Part shown: piece after piece, positions 1 to 11,139 of the stretch
Layout of the letters: every line of letters starts with the position of its first letter
Numbering within the stretch: the first letter of the stretch is position 1
NCBI GenBank assembly: GCA_037693485.1
Contig: CM075344.1
Span: forward strand, 38,474,501 to 38,538,500
DNA length: 64,000 nucleotides
Reading direction: 5' to 3'
DNA from: Kitagawia praeruptora
Lineage: Eukaryota; Streptophyta; Magnoliopsida; Apiales; Apiaceae
Program-made: the position numbers and the translations under genes
Notes under the pieces: generated by a model
Told to the model about the DNA's origin: nothing
The model's input: only the letters and a program-made list of their open reading frames with translations
Databases searched by the model: none

Positions 1-2
1 TG

Positions 3-248
3 GAGATTAAAATGGACTACAGAAACGACCATTTTACTAACCTTGTATCAACAGAAGTTGTGACAGCAGATGTGATAGAAAGGGGTATAAGATATCTGAT
101 GGATGGAGAAAGTGAAGTCAGAAGTAAGATGAAAGAAATGAAAAACAAATGCAGAGAAGCCACTGTAGAGGGTGGCTCATCTTATACTTCTCTTGGACAG
201 TTTATCGACACTTTCATGGATAACATCCGGGAAGGAGCATTTAATTGA
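3..248 (+). CDS. UDP-glycosyltransferase, 3' end only (partial at window edge)
   Basis: Only the last 81 codons are present. The reading frame is open from base 3 to a TGA at 246-248 and reads EIKMDYRND ... VEGGSSYTSLGQFI. This is the C-terminal tail of a plant family 1 UGT (UGT71-like): it closely matches the tail of the intact UGT at 5576-7057, which has KIRLDYRND and VEGGSSYNSLGQFI at the same places. The PSPG sugar-donor box and the acceptor domain lie off the left edge, so activity and integrity cannot be judged. Same strand and family as the next gene, so it is probably the first member of a tandem cluster. Confidence 0.85.
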   Translation, partial: EIKMDYRNDHFTNLVSTEVVTADVIERGIRYLMDGESEVRSKMKEMKNKCREATVEGGSSYTSLGQFIDTFMDNIREGAFN

Positions 249-1262
249 AGCAACAATAATATTTCTGGAGCCTGCAACTAAGGAGCAAATCCAAGTCCTA
301 TAAAACATGACCCCAGGGTTATTAAAGCAGCCTATATGTTTAGCTAGTTCTTTCCTGTTCTAATGAATCTCAGAACTTGAACTCTACTCTTTATAATCCC
401 TCTTTTATGTAAGAAATCCGTTGTAATATATGGATAGACAAGGCCTTACCGGTGCTAGTTAATATATTATTTAAGTGTGTAGTACAATGTATTCAAGTAG
501 TAATATACCATTTATGATCCTTTCCGGTTACAATTTATGATCCGCATATGTTATGTTTCTTGGGTGTGCATGAATTCACTTTCAATCGTTCAAGTTATAT
601 GATACAATTAAGCTATTCTCGTGATTAGGGATGTAATCGGTTTGGGACGGGCAACTTGGTTTTCTTATTTAGCCAACAAAAATCGAAAACTTTGGTACCC
701 AAAGCCAAACCACCCAAACATAAACGGTTTGGTTCAGGCTGTTTCAAACCAATAATCTGTAAGATGAAGATTTAGAAAGAAAAGAAAGATGACCACTGCA
801 ATCTTAATTGAAACTTGTTGACAAATAATTATTGTATTGTAGATATTTTTGTGATCAATCATTGGATCTATCTTTGTATCTCAGCTGTTACCTGCTATCC
901 GAAGATTACACAACAAATTGGATTTGAATACGCAAAGCGAGCGTTTGAAAATTATTCAAAGTTACAAAAATGCTAGGAAATCAAATAAAAAGTTCAAAAA
1001 AAATTTCCAAATGCCATGTCTTTCAACAATTGGTTGAAAAAATAAATAATAAGATGGATCCCACGTGCATTAATATGAACTCACCAACTAAAACCCCCAC
1101 ATCTTGCCAACTCAAGACTGCCAACTCATTTTGGAGATTTTTTTGAACACTTTTTTTGTTCTCTAACATTACTACTCTTCAAGTTAATGTGAATTTTTAA
1201 TAACAAAAGATCAAGTTGATGACTAATTTGAATGATCCTAAGAAATTAAGAAGAGTAATGCT
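249..1262. other. Intergenic DNA, no gene recognised
   Basis: The 3' flank of the partial UGT followed by AT-rich sequence. A purine-rich stretch around 640-760 repeats short GGTTTGG/CCAAACC motifs. No ORF, terminal repeat or RNA gene could be supported. Confidence 0.6.
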
Positions 1263-1596
1263 AGGGGTAAATAAATGACCAAAATACTTACCAATTATTG
1301 TGCAATGTTCAAAATACTTATTTGCGGGAGTGTTGGTCCTTTCTGTCCACCAAACACGCATACCTACCATGCGTGCCTTATTTTGCACTTTAAATAATTA
1401 TCTTAATTTACATATGTTCAGGAGGGGTGAAGAGGGGTGCGCATCACGCTTCTACAGTATGTGTGTATCATATCCATGCATAATTTGCATGTGTGTGCTG
1501 TGAAACCAGTCATGAGTGTTGTGCATGAAATTAGCAAAAAAAAATGTTGTGAATGCATGTATAGTGTTTTGAAAGGTAGAGGTTCAACAAATTTTG

Positions 1597-2010
1597 GGGT
1601 TAAATAATTTTTAATTGGGGTTCAATATTTTCATTTTGGGTTTTAGAAATATTTAAAATGATAAATAAATCGTATATGAACTTAGGGTTTAGGGTTAAAT
1701 AATTTTTAATTGGGGTTCAATATTTCCATTTTGCGTTTTAGAAATATTTAGAACGACAAATAAATCGTATACGAACTTAGGGTTTAGGGCCCAAAACCCT
1801 AGACCCAAAACCCTAATTTATTCTGATTTTTAAAAAATCGGGGCTGGTCCCCGATTTTTTAAAAATCAGGCCTCCAGACTCAGCAAAAAATATTCAATTT
1901 TTAAATTTTATCTGTATTCCCTTAGAGGTTCAACAGTTAACCTTTGGAATTCAATATTTTCATTTTGGGTTTTAAAAATATTCAAAATGACAAATAAATC
2001 GTATACATAT
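1597..2010. repeat. 95-bp degenerate tandem repeat with telomere-like TTTAGGG words
   Basis: A unit starting GGGTTAAATAATTTTTAATT occurs at 1597 and 1692, spaced 95 bp, and a third partial, diverged copy lies at about 1953-2010. Each full unit ends near AATCGTATAYGAACTTAGGG followed by TTTAGGG; the first junction reads CTTAGGGTTTAGGG and the second is followed by CCCAAAACCCTAGACCC. This looks like a local minisatellite with telomere-like words rather than a true interstitial telomere tract. Confidence 0.7.
1823..1869. repeat. Perfect 21-bp inverted repeat (hairpin)
   Basis: The arms are 1823-1843 (starting CTGATTTTTAAA, ending CGGGG) and 1849-1869, with a 5-nt CTGGT loop. Complementarity is perfect over 21 bp. 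It lies inside putative element A, next to the telomere-like repeats. Confidence 0.85.
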
Positions 2011-3206
2011 ATAGACTTTTTTATACCAAAATTTTAAATAATATTTAAAAAATAAAAAATCGCGTAAACCGCAGAGTCCGGCACGCCCAGACCGTAGTTG
2101 GACATGCTCCACGCATACTTGATATGGACATATTGCAACTTTACTTGAACAAAAAAAAAATAAAAAAAAAATAAACAATCAACATAAAATCTCTCTGCTC
2201 TCAAGCTCTCTCCCTCGCATCAGAGTCTACCGACTCCGATAACCCTCTTCTTCATCTCCACTTCCCCCATCATTCCATCCTCCCATCCTTCCCCCAATCT
2301 TTTAATTCCCTTTTGTGTTCTTTCCAGTTTTAAATAAAAATCGAACCAAAACCAAATATCTTAGAATTTATTTCTCAGATCTATCTTGGTTTTGAGTCCG
2401 TCTACTAAAATAAAAAATACCTTGAAGATTCAAATCTCCTCCTTAACATCATACCAAAATTTGGTGTTATTCCGAGATCTTTGAATTTCGGTTGTTTGTC
2501 TCGCCTTTTGGCGTGTTTTGTCTCGTCTTTTGGCGAGTGTTTGCTTTTATGTTGGTATGGATTTGGTTCATGGCTACTTTGAAAAGGATTTGTGGTTAGT
2601 GGGAGATCTGTAATTCATGCATTGTTTTTGGGCTGATAACGGATATTGCAAGAGCTTACTTTTCACAACTAAAATTTGTTCATATGAGATATTTTACTTT
2701 CGGCATGTCTATAGCTGGTTTCCGGCATGTAGATAGCTGGGGTGTGTCTGAACATTGGGCTACAGGTGATGCGTATGTGAAGGTCATTTGCGATATTACT
2801 GGTCTCAAGATTGGTGCATGTTTGATTGATCGGGAAGTCACTCTAATATTTTTTAATCCGAAGAATTATTGTAAAATTCATAATGTAAAACAATCTGCAA
2901 ACATAAACGACTATTTGGTTAGCTCGTTTATTTGTTTCCTTTCAGATTGTAATGTCAGTTCAGGGTTTTGTCCTGGCTGTATTTTGATTGTTGCAAGTTA
3001 ATACAATTCCTTGTTCGTCAAAAAAAAAAAACAAACAATCACACTTTGTTTTTTATGCACGCATAAGACATGCGTTGTTTACTTTATCAATGCCACCTAC
3101 GCATGTACAATATGCGTGTACAGTAGTTAAAAAGGGCCAGCGTTCACGCAGGTAGGTAATATGGGTAATTTAGATTTTTAAATGGGTAAATAGGACCTTC
3201 ACCCAC

Positions 3207-3654
3207 AAAATTTTGTACCAAAAATAGTTATAAAATGATGTGCTATGAGTGATGTGCTAATGAGAAAATTTTTTATTCCTTGATATTGGTGTAAATGTAA
3301 AGGGGCCTATTATATTTAATTAAGTGATAACCAATCCGAATAAGACACATGTCATTTGTAAAATTTTTTGTAACCAATTTCGTGCCTCTAGTATTTTCCA
3401 AGTAAAAATATATACTCTATAGTGGTGAATTTTTTTTATTAATAATCAACGACATGGATCTATTATAATAGTTTTCTTTAAAGTTATTTTTTTTTTTGCA
3501 ACTTATAGAATCTCAAACATACATTAAATACATATATAAAAGAAATATAAAAATATGAAATTTTTACCCGAAAATAGCCAAACAATCCCTAAATTAGATC
3601 AATCTTTTGAATAAGTTTCCTTAGCCGAGTCAGAATGCAGAGCAAAATTCATGT
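3207..3654. other. Intergenic DNA with a dispersed repeat fragment
   Basis: No gene seen. The stretch 3497-3598 (AACTTATAGAATCTCAAACA and onwards) closely matches 21806-21902, so it is one copy of a dispersed AT-rich repeat present at least twice in the window. Confidence 0.5.
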
Positions 3655-3917
3655 TACTCCCTCCGTTTTAATTTGTGTGTCTTGTTTACTCTGGACACGT
3701 TTGCCAACACACACTTTTAATCGTTAATGTCTTTAATTTCGTATTAATATTAAATATAAAAATTTCACTGTATTAAAGTACTCATAAATACGAATCCAAC
3801 AAGATCACTCATGACTATATTTGGTCTTATAGATTATGGGTAAATTAGTAGTCAATCATTTATAATGAACAGTGTCCAAAATCAAAACAGGACACACAAA
3901 TTGAACAGGAGGGAGTA
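3655..3917. mobile_element. Stowaway-type MITE
   Basis: Terminal inverted repeats start TACTCCCTCCGTTTTAATTT and end AATTGAACAGGAGGGAGTA. The CTCCCTCCGT terminus with a flanking TA is the hallmark of Stowaway (Tc1/mariner) MITEs in plants. Total 263 bp, no coding capacity. Confidence 0.85.
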
Positions 3918-4148
3918 CTATCTTTTTATTAGAATACTGTTATATGTAAATTTAAGGATCTGTGCTCGAGTAGTCCCATTTGGTCAATGTAAGTGGCTAC
4001 AGACTAAAGTTAAAAGAGAAAAAAATTAGTACTAGACTTTGCTTCTTTCTTAAAGCAATTAGACAAGTCTTGTGTAAAGATTAGTACTTAAATGGTTTTA
4101 ATGAAGTAGATATGTATAATGTATTCTACGAAATCTATTTAGAGTAAG

Positions 4149-5491
4149 ACTTAATTGCACTTAAATGGCCTGAACTATTTTATTTTTACAGTAAAATGAC
4201 TCAATTATAAAAGTTGCCAGATGAATAGCCGAACTTTTTTTTTAACAATTAGATGCATTCCGTCATCTGAGCTGGACGACGTTAATTGAGCAGGGGTATT
4301 AATGTAAAAAGCCAAAGATAATTATCTGTGTTTGAAGGATAAGAAGTGAGTTTTTAAGAACTAGCAGGAGAGGACCGTATCTACAGCTATCAAGTGTGCA
4401 GATTGTTATATAAGTAAGAGCAAACCCCTTAACTCTTCACTCCATCAGTTCTTATCTCTGTGTATATACCTACCTTCTTTACTGTCAATCGAACAAATAA
4501 ACAAAATGAGATCAATCATATCTCCATCTTCATAACAATCCATTTTCTACTACTTTTGCTTTACCCAAATTTTACCAACATCGAAAAATGGATTTTTTCA
4601 AGGAAAAACAACACTTCATGGAAGCAGCAGGAGCAGCTAGTTTCAAAACTCCTCAAGGATTCGAAAACTCCAAAGCTTCAAATTCGATGCCTCAAAAGAC
4701 TCAAATCCATTGCATCAGAAAATGAGACGAATAAATGCTTCGTGGAAGCAGGAGCAGCTAGTTTATTGGCCTCGATCATTATAAAAGCAAAGAGATCTAA
4801 TGATGAAGTGCTAGAGGAGGAATTTGAATCAACAAAGCCTGAGGATGAGGCACTTGGCATTCCCTTGCTGCAAAGGTTGTTGTCGATCAGCTTGTTAAGT
4901 TGATTTAAGATTCAACCAACCCAACATTGCAAATTCCTGCAATTTCCCTTGGAAAATTTGCTTGTCCGGCGGATAATTTTCTTTGTGTCGAGCACACAAA
5001 AACAATTGCACAGCAAACTCCAGCCGCTGGCCGATTCATCATCAACAACACCCACAAACGAACTCCTCCCCCAATTCACAACCCACCACGTCTCCTTCTC
5101 AACACCACCTCCACCTCCAAACAGTATGCCAAACACCACCCATTCTACTCTTCCCTCGACCCACAACTCATCTAAGTTGGATGGCGTTAATTGGGTGGAT
5201 CCAGAGCCACGCACAAACAAAGGTTTTGTGAGGCACAAACAGAGGCCTTGATGGATTAGGTATGTAATATATATAACTGGGGGTATATATACAATCAAGT
5301 CTGCACAAAAGAGCAGTTACATAATATATTAAGACAGAAATACCCCTGCCCAAATTAACGCCGTCCAGTTCAGATGACGGAATGCATTTAATTGTTAAAA
5401 AAAAAGTTCGGCTATTCATCTGGCAATTTTTATAATTGAGTCATTTTACTGCAAAAACAAAATAGTTCAGGCCATTTAATTGCAATTAAGT
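4149..5491. mobile_element. Pack-MULE-like element carrying a U-box/ARM gene fragment
   Basis: Two long inverted repeats of 154 bp each (4149-4302 and 5338-5491) match at nearly all positions by eye. Both outer ends read ACTTAATTGC. The flanks share GAGTAAG (4142-4148 and 5493-5499), or 7 of 8 bases if an 8-bp target duplication is taken. Long TIRs, a TSD of about 8-9 bp, no transposase and a captured host gene piece in the middle are the definition of a Pack-MULE. It ends about 85 bp upstream of the intact UGT start codon, so its right arm may lie in that gene's promoter. Confidence 0.75.
4460..4903 (+). pseudogene. U-box E3 ligase (PUB22/23/24-like) ARM-repeat fragment inside the Pack-MULE
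   Basis: The open frame holds a stretch (nt about 4615-4890) reading QLVSKLLKDSKTPK ... RCLKRLKSIASENETNK ... FVEAGAASLLASII ... EDEALGI. This matches the first ARM repeats after the U-box in plant PUB22/23/24-type ubiquitin ligases. The U-box and most ARM repeats are missing. The first ~45 residues (from MYIPTFFTVNRT) are not PUB-like and probably come from flanking DNA. A second piece at about 4927-5170 may be another captured exon but was not recognised. It may be transcribed as a chimeric product or be inert. Confidence 0.65.
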
Positions 5492-5575
5492 CGAGTAAGA
5501 GTAATTGAAGTTTCATTGTCTTTAAACTAATAGACATTGTCAACCTTTTCTCGTCCCAATTATTGTTTACTAAAA

Positions 5576-7057
5576 ATGATGAGGGCAGAGTTGATCTTTG
5601 TCCCAGCTCCTGGAGTTGGTCATCTGGTATCTGCAGTTGAGGTTGCCAAGCTGCTTGTTCGTCGTGATGAGCGAATTTCCATCAACATCCTGATAATAAA
5701 GATGCCTTTTGATAATGGTGCTGCTGCCTTAACTCAAAACCTTCAAAATGATGCTCCAGATCGCTTAAACTTTGTAGACATCCCTTCTCTGGATGAGACC
5801 ATTAAGACAAAGCTCATGTCTTTGCCACGCATGTCGTTTCTTGATTCCTTCCTCTCGGAACAGCGGACTCAGGTGAGAGATGTAGTTAGAGAGATTTTGA
5901 ATCGATCAAAGTCTTCTAGGCTAGGTGGATTTGTGGTTGACATGTTTTGCACCCCTATGATAGAAGTGGCTAATGATTTCAATGTGCCAGCCTATGTATT
6001 CTTCACTTCTAGTGCTGCTTTTCTTGGCCTCATGTTTTATGCACAAAATCTTAAAGACAATGAGAACCTGGAAATTTCTGAGTACAAGGACTCAGACATT
6101 GAGCTCTCTAACACGTGTTTCTCAAACCTGGTTCCTGCTAAGGTTTTGCCTTCGGTGATGCTAATGGAGTGTGGATCTGCCATGATGACAACAATAGCCA
6201 GAAGATTGCGACATACCAAAGCTATTTTAGTCAATACGGTATTAGAACTGGAAGCTAATGCTATTAAGTCTCTCAAAAATGATGGAAACATACCTCATAT
6301 CTACCCTGTAGGCCCTGTTATAAATTTCAAGAAAGGTGAACAAACATCCATGAACAAGAATTCTGATGAGGCCATTATGAGCTGGTTAGACAGCCAACCA
6401 ACTTCATCTGTAGTATTTTTATGCTTCGGGAGTATGGGAAGCTTTGATATGGAGCAAGTAAAAGAGATAGCAAGTGCGTTAGAGCTTAGTGGACAGCGTT
6501 TCTTGTGGTCTCTACGATGCCCATCACAAGAGAATGGAAAGATTGAAATGCCAAAAGATTATGAGGACTACAATGAGGTGTTGCCAGAAGGATTCTTGGA
6601 GCGGACATCAGGGAAAGGAAAAGTTATTGGATGGGCGCCACAGGTGACCATTCTTTCCCATCCTGCAGTTGCAGGATTTGTGTCACATTGTGGATGGAAC
6701 TCTACGCTCGAGAGTATATGGTGTGGTGTGCCAATAGCTACTTGGTCGATCTTTGCTGAAAAACAATCTAATGCATTCCAATTGGTGAATGAGTTGGGAT
6801 TAGCAGTGAAGATTAGGTTGGATTATCGAAATGACTATTTTGCTCCAAATGAATCGTCAAAACTTGTGACAGCCGAGGAAATAGTGAGTGGTTTAAGAGG
6901 TCTGATGAATGAAGAAGGTGAAATGAGAAACAAGGTTAAAACAATGAAAGAGATATGCAGAAAAGCTATTGTAGAGGGAGGCTCATCGTATAATTCACTC
7001 GGACAGTTTATCCAGGATGTCATTGATAACATCAACCAACGTTTAACTAGTACTTAA
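5576..7057 (+). CDS. Family 1 UDP-glycosyltransferase (UGT71-like), intact
   Basis: A 493-residue single-exon glycosyltransferase, the usual length for the family. The frame is open from an ATG at 5537, but plant UGT71 proteins begin just before the motif VPAPGVGHLVS, so the start chosen is ATG 5576 (context AAAAATGATG). Residues likely to be catalytic are His16 in PGVGHLV and Asp122 in FVVDMFCTPM. The 44-residue PSPG box starts about residue 353 with WAPQVTILSHPA, contains HCGWNSTLES and ends in Gln, which usually means UDP-glucose is the donor. Such enzymes act in the cytosol and attach glucose to hydroxyls of phenolics, terpenoids or hormones; the acceptor cannot be told from sequence. It is the only intact UGT of the cluster. 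Confidence 0.93.
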   Translation: MMRAELIFVPAPGVGHLVSAVEVAKLLVRRDERISINILIIKMPFDNGAAALTQNLQNDAPDRLNFVDIPSLDETIKTKLMSLPRMSFLDSFLSEQRTQVRDVVREILNRSKSSRLGGFVVDMFCTPMIEVANDFNVPAYVFFTSSAAFLGLMFYAQNLKDNENLEISEYKDSDIELSNTCFSNLVPAKVLPSVMLMECGSAMMTTIARRLRHTKAILVNTVLELEANAIKSLKNDGNIPHIYPVGPVINFKKGEQTSMNKNSDEAIMSWLDSQPTSSVVFLCFGSMGSFDMEQVKEIASALELSGQRFLWSLRCPSQENGKIEMPKDYEDYNEVLPEGFLERTSGKGKVIGWAPQVTILSHPAVAGFVSHCGWNSTLESIWCGVPIATWSIFAEKQSNAFQLVNELGLAVKIRLDYRNDYFAPNESSKLVTAEEIVSGLRGLMNEEGEMRNKVKTMKEICRKAIVEGGSSYNSLGQFIQDVIDNINQRLTST

Positions 7058-7411
7058 GAAGGGTCCAAATTTGTAAGTGCTGATATATTGGCTCAAAGTC
7101 TTGTTGATTTGCAGCTTTGCCTGGTTGTAATTTGATTCGCTTTCAATTCTTGTTCTGTTATTTTCTTTCCATTTATAAAATATGAATCATACTGGAAGTG
7201 ACCGACAGAAATAAGATTTCAAGAAATTCGAGACTAATAATTATTATTTTCTCGATCTGGTCCTATTTTAGATGGTTTAACTTCCAGACCGGCCAAAATA
7301 TCTTCCTTGCATTTGGTCGTGCCTGATTCCGGTAGTGAAAGTATGAAATTTAACTAGTTAAAAATTTGAAAATATTAAAAAAAAAAAAAGAGAGCATATC
7401 TTCTGCACGAT
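7058..7411. other. 3' flank of the UGT, no gene seen
   Basis: AT-rich sequence ending in a poly-A tract (about 7378-7389) directly before the point where the next UGT pseudogene begins mid-gene. The A-tract lies at the 5' end of the fragment, so it is not a retrocopy tail. Confidence 0.5.
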
Positions 7412-8110
7412 GTGGCGAATGAATTCAATGTCCCAGCATATGTATTCTTCACTTCTGGTCCTGCTTCTCTTTACCTCATGTTTTATATCCAAAATCTCAA
7501 AGACAACGAAAGCCAAGAAGTTCACGACTACAAAGACTCAGATGTTGAGCTCTCTCCTCCTGGTTTCATGAACCCAGTTCCTGTTAAGGTTTTACCTTCA
7601 TTAGTGCTGTCTAATGATGGATCTGCCATGGTCATAGCTATATTCCCAAGGATAATAGAGGCCAAGCCTATCTTGGTGAATACGGTGCGGGAACTGGAAG
7701 CTCGTGCTATAAAGTCCCTTGCTGATGATAAACAAATCCCTCTAATCTACCACGTCGGCCCTATAATTCATTTCATGAGTGGCGGGGATGAGATCAACAG
7801 CAAAAAGTCAGAACAGGACATTATTTGCTGGCTGGACGACCAACCACCTCTGTCAGTAGTGTATCTGTGCTTTGGCAGTATAGGAAGCTTTGATACAGAG
7901 CAAGTAACAGAAATAGCACATGCATTGGAACTCAGTGGATACCGTTTCTTGTGGTCTCGACGACGCCCATCTCATGAGAAGGAAAGAATGGTACTGTCAA
8001 CTGAATTACAATGAGGTATTATCAGAAGGATTCTTGAAGCGAACACCCGGAATAGGATAAGTTATTGGATATGCTTGGCTAATTTTTCTGACTTGCAAGT
8101 CTGAATTGTT
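7412..8110 (+). pseudogene. UGT pseudogene, 5'-truncated and frameshifted
   Basis: Homology to the intact UGT starts abruptly at VANEFNVPAYVFF (residue ~134 of the intact protein), with the N-terminal acceptor domain and catalytic His missing. It reads open for about 200 codons through SVVYLCFGSIGSFDTEQV and FLWSRRRPSHEK. It then shifts frame near 8000: TYR-ASN-GLU-VAL-LEU resumes in another frame (YNEVLSEGFLKRT) and meets a TAA before the PSPG box. Homology stops at about 8075 and non-UGT sequence leads into a Copia LTR at 8152. Its 3' part (from 7817) was later duplicated at 8403 and 16047. Confidence 0.88.
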
Positions 8111-8151
8111 AGAATACAATATAAGATGCATATAAGTTTTTGTTAGATATA

Positions 8152-8377
8152 TGTTAGATATAAAGAAGACTATTGTCAACTTAGTCTATAAATATAGCTC
8201 AAACTTAATTCAGTTGTATCTAACAAGCTTATTCACAATGTAGCCTTATAACAGATTTCCATTATCTTGTAACAAACTATTATATTCAGTAATATAGATA
8301 CACACTTTTATACCTTCTTCTTCATTGATTCATACATTGTTATGAAGCTTATCAGTACTGTAATAATAAATCTAACA
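8152..8377 (+). repeat. Copia LTR copy 1
   Basis: A 226-bp LTR running from TGTTAGATATAAAG to AATAAATCTAACA. It is followed at once by TGGTATCAGAGC (8378-8389), the primer binding site complementary to initiator tRNA-Met. A TATA box (TATAAATA, 8187-8194) is present. Two more copies lie at 8738-8963 and 15796-16021. Each is followed by the same PBS, although only one of the three leads into an element interior. Confidence 0.85.
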
Positions 8378-8402
8378 TGGTATCAGAGCATCATGTAACG
8401 AT

Positions 8403-8690
8403 GACATTATTTGCTGGCTGGACGGCCAACCACCTCTGTCAGTAGTGTATCTGTGCTTTGGCAGTATAGGAAGCTTTGATACAGAGCAAGTAACAGATAT
8501 AGCACATGCATTGGAACTCAGTGGATACCGTTTCTTGTGGTCTCGATGACGCCCATCTCATGAGAAGGAAAGAATGGTACTGCCAACTGAATTACAATGA
8601 GGTACTATCAGAAGGATTCTTGAAGCGAACATCAGGAATAGGATAAGTTATTGGATATGCTTGGCTAATTTTTCTGACTTGCAAGTCTGA
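8403..8690 (+). pseudogene. UGT fragment, second copy in a 586-bp tandem duplication
   Basis: This repeats 7817-8107 at a fixed offset of 586 bp with only scattered changes, covering SVVYLCFGSIGSF to the frameshifted end. It is wedged between LTR copy 1 plus its PBS and LTR copy 2, so the duplicated unit is UGT fragment + LTR + PBS. An in-frame TGA (TCGATGACGC where copy 1 has CGACGACGC) confirms that it is non-functional. Confidence 0.85.
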
Positions 8691-11139
8691 ATTGTTAGAA
8701 TATAATATAAGATGCATATAAGTTTTTGTTAGATATATGTTAGATATAAAGAAGACTGTTGTCAACTTAGTCTATAAATATAGCTCAAACTTCATTCAGT
8801 TGTATCTAACAAGTTTATTCACAATGTAGCCTTATAACAGATTTCCATTATCTTGTAACAAACTATTATATTCAGTAATATAGATACACACTTTTATACC
8901 TTCTTTTTCATTGATTCCTCCATTGTTATGAAGCTTATCAGTACTGTAATAATAAATCTGACATGGTATCAGAGCATCATGTAACGATCTGTTATCTTCT
9001 TCGTTTCCGCCATTGATGCTACTGCTTCAAGCTTCAATTCTTTGAGTGCTTTATCGCAGTCTTTAGTTCATCACGTTTATTGATTCATGAGTGTTGTTTG
9101 CTGCTTGTGATTCATCTACAGATCTCAATTGTGTATGTTTTTCTGATTTTACATCTTCAATTGCTTTGATTCACATCATTTCTAGGGTTTTCACTTTATC
9201 CTTCAATCTTCGAGGCGTCATTATTCTGCTGCTATGATTGTTATTACACACACTGTGTTCGTCTTCATCTGTTTTATGTTCAAGCTTTTATCTGTGTTTC
9301 GTAAATCTCTTTGATCGTCATTTGTTCGATTTCAGTTTATGCGATGATTTTGTTCGTCATTTATCCTTACAATCTCCTTGAAGATTATGTATCTTCGTGT
9401 TCTTGTTGCGTTTCATCACAAATTGTTGATAATTCATGAGAATTGTCTTCTCTGTGTAACAGCCCCAAATCCGGGGTCTGGGATTTAGAGTAGTCACGAT
9501 CCATTTACTCATTGTCTTACCTGTATTACTCACACTGTACTTATTTCAATGGCTTATGACCCCACAATATATATCTCTCTCACACACACACAGGTTAAAG
9601 TCTCAGAAACGATACTATACAACAACTGCGGAATAAACAACTTTTATTACAATACCCAATTGTCTTACAAAATCTGTTATTGAAACAATATATCGGAAAT
9701 GGTACAATTCCAACTCTGACTTCTGATGATTACAATCTTCTTCTACCATTCATATCTATACATAATTTAAATGCAGCCAGCTGTAACCTGATCCGACTGG
9801 TTCGTACTACTCTTCGGGATCACTGGTGCCCATAACATCCTGCTTCACTGCTCTATAATATATATAAAACAATAGCAAGAGTGAGCAAATAGCTCAGCAA
9901 GGTAATGAAAACATGGCATAACTCTGCCTATGACTTAACCCAGAATAAGGCGGGTATAAGACAATAATTGTCAAAATATCTCTTTACCGAAAGTATTTCC
10001 TTATCGGAATATATTCCAAAAACAGTACCATTGCAGTACTTCAAGTATCATTTTCATAATATCTCTGTAAACTTTGGATATTCATACTATGAACAAAGTT
10101 CTAGTATAATATATAAGATGAAGCTACAAGGTAATTCAATATAACCTTTCTGTAAAATAACTGCTATATAAAATATAAGCAGAATATCCACATATAACTT
10201 AAAAGATGAAGTTATAAGGTGATTCAATATCAACAACCTCATTTTCACAACTCATGTTATGTAAGGTATCAACATAGTCATAAAATGTAAGATAAAAGAC
10301 GAAGTTACAAAGTAACTCAAAATATAATTGTTCTGTGGAAATATCTGCTATGTCAAAGATAAGCAAGATATTATCAATTTTCATAACAGAGGAACTTGCA
10401 GGAAGAATATTTCAATTCCAGTTCAAACACTTTTCAGCCCTGCCAACAATGATAATGTTGCAGATAATTTCCCAATTTGGAAGATGAACTAATACGGGAG
10501 CTTGCCGCGCCAGGAGCCACAACATTTACGATGATCAGTCGCATGTCATGCTCCCCATCATTTGTTCTCTACATGTAGAAGGAAGCACTGACGGATCGCC
10601 CGCCCTCTGGAACCCCCCTGCCAACGGTTGGGCCATTGCTGGACCGGCGCCACTCGGCCACTTACGCGTCTCCTAGTTCAATAACATCCATGACTCTGAA
10701 ACATAAAGTTCGTCCCCCTTTTCCCCAAGTATAATACTTGTTGATAAGACTCCACAAAGTAGTCGTATCTAGTTGGAAAGAAAGATTCACCAATATTTCC
10801 CAAGCTGATGCTTGTTAATGGATATAAACTTGTTCCATCAATCTTACCCCTCGAGTGTTGAGGAGGTAACCAAAAAGACTCATATTCATATTTGAAAAGA
10901 ATCAAGATGTGAGTGACCAGATAGTTTAGCAAGTATATGACCGGGCAGTCAAATAAATAACATCTCTCGAGTACAGCTCCCTTATATTTGAAAGTTCTGA
11001 GCGAGTGTTTAAGTCTTCCTATAAGATAGACCTTAAATGGAAAATAGAGTTTTGATAACCTTTCCTCGATAAAATAAACATAATAAGACTCAGAAATATT
11101 TTACATGATATTTGAAGATCAGAATAATATTTGAATAAG

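Larger units (their letters stand above)
1263..3206. mobile_element. Putative non-autonomous DNA element A with TACGCA/TGCGTA-type palindromes
   Basis: The segment is bracketed by short palindromes of the form (T/C)ACGCA-N8-9-TGCGT(G/T): one near the left end (1355-1375) and two near the right end (3058-3076 and 3098-3118). The left edge has the words ATGACCAAAATAC and TTCAAAATACTTA, which resemble the edge of element B at 20835-21665. The interior has a 95-bp tandem repeat, a 21-bp perfect hairpin and a CT-rich, 5'UTR-like stretch (2190-2330) that may be captured gene DNA. A 105-codon ORF at 2684-3001 resembles nothing I know. No clear TSD was found, so the borders are approximate. Element status is inferred from the shared palindromes. 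Confidence 0.4.

Noticed and set aside
1690..1812. Interstitial telomere
   Set aside because: Only two or three TTTAGGG words in each direction, embedded in a 95-bp repeat rather than a telomeric array.
2684..3001. 105-codon ORF as an independent gene
   Set aside because: No recognisable domain, no promoter or conservation evidence; mentioned only as part of element A.
5168..5419. Overlapping ORFs inside the Pack-MULE right half (4912-5419)
   Set aside because: Several frames open by composition alone; none resembles a known protein.
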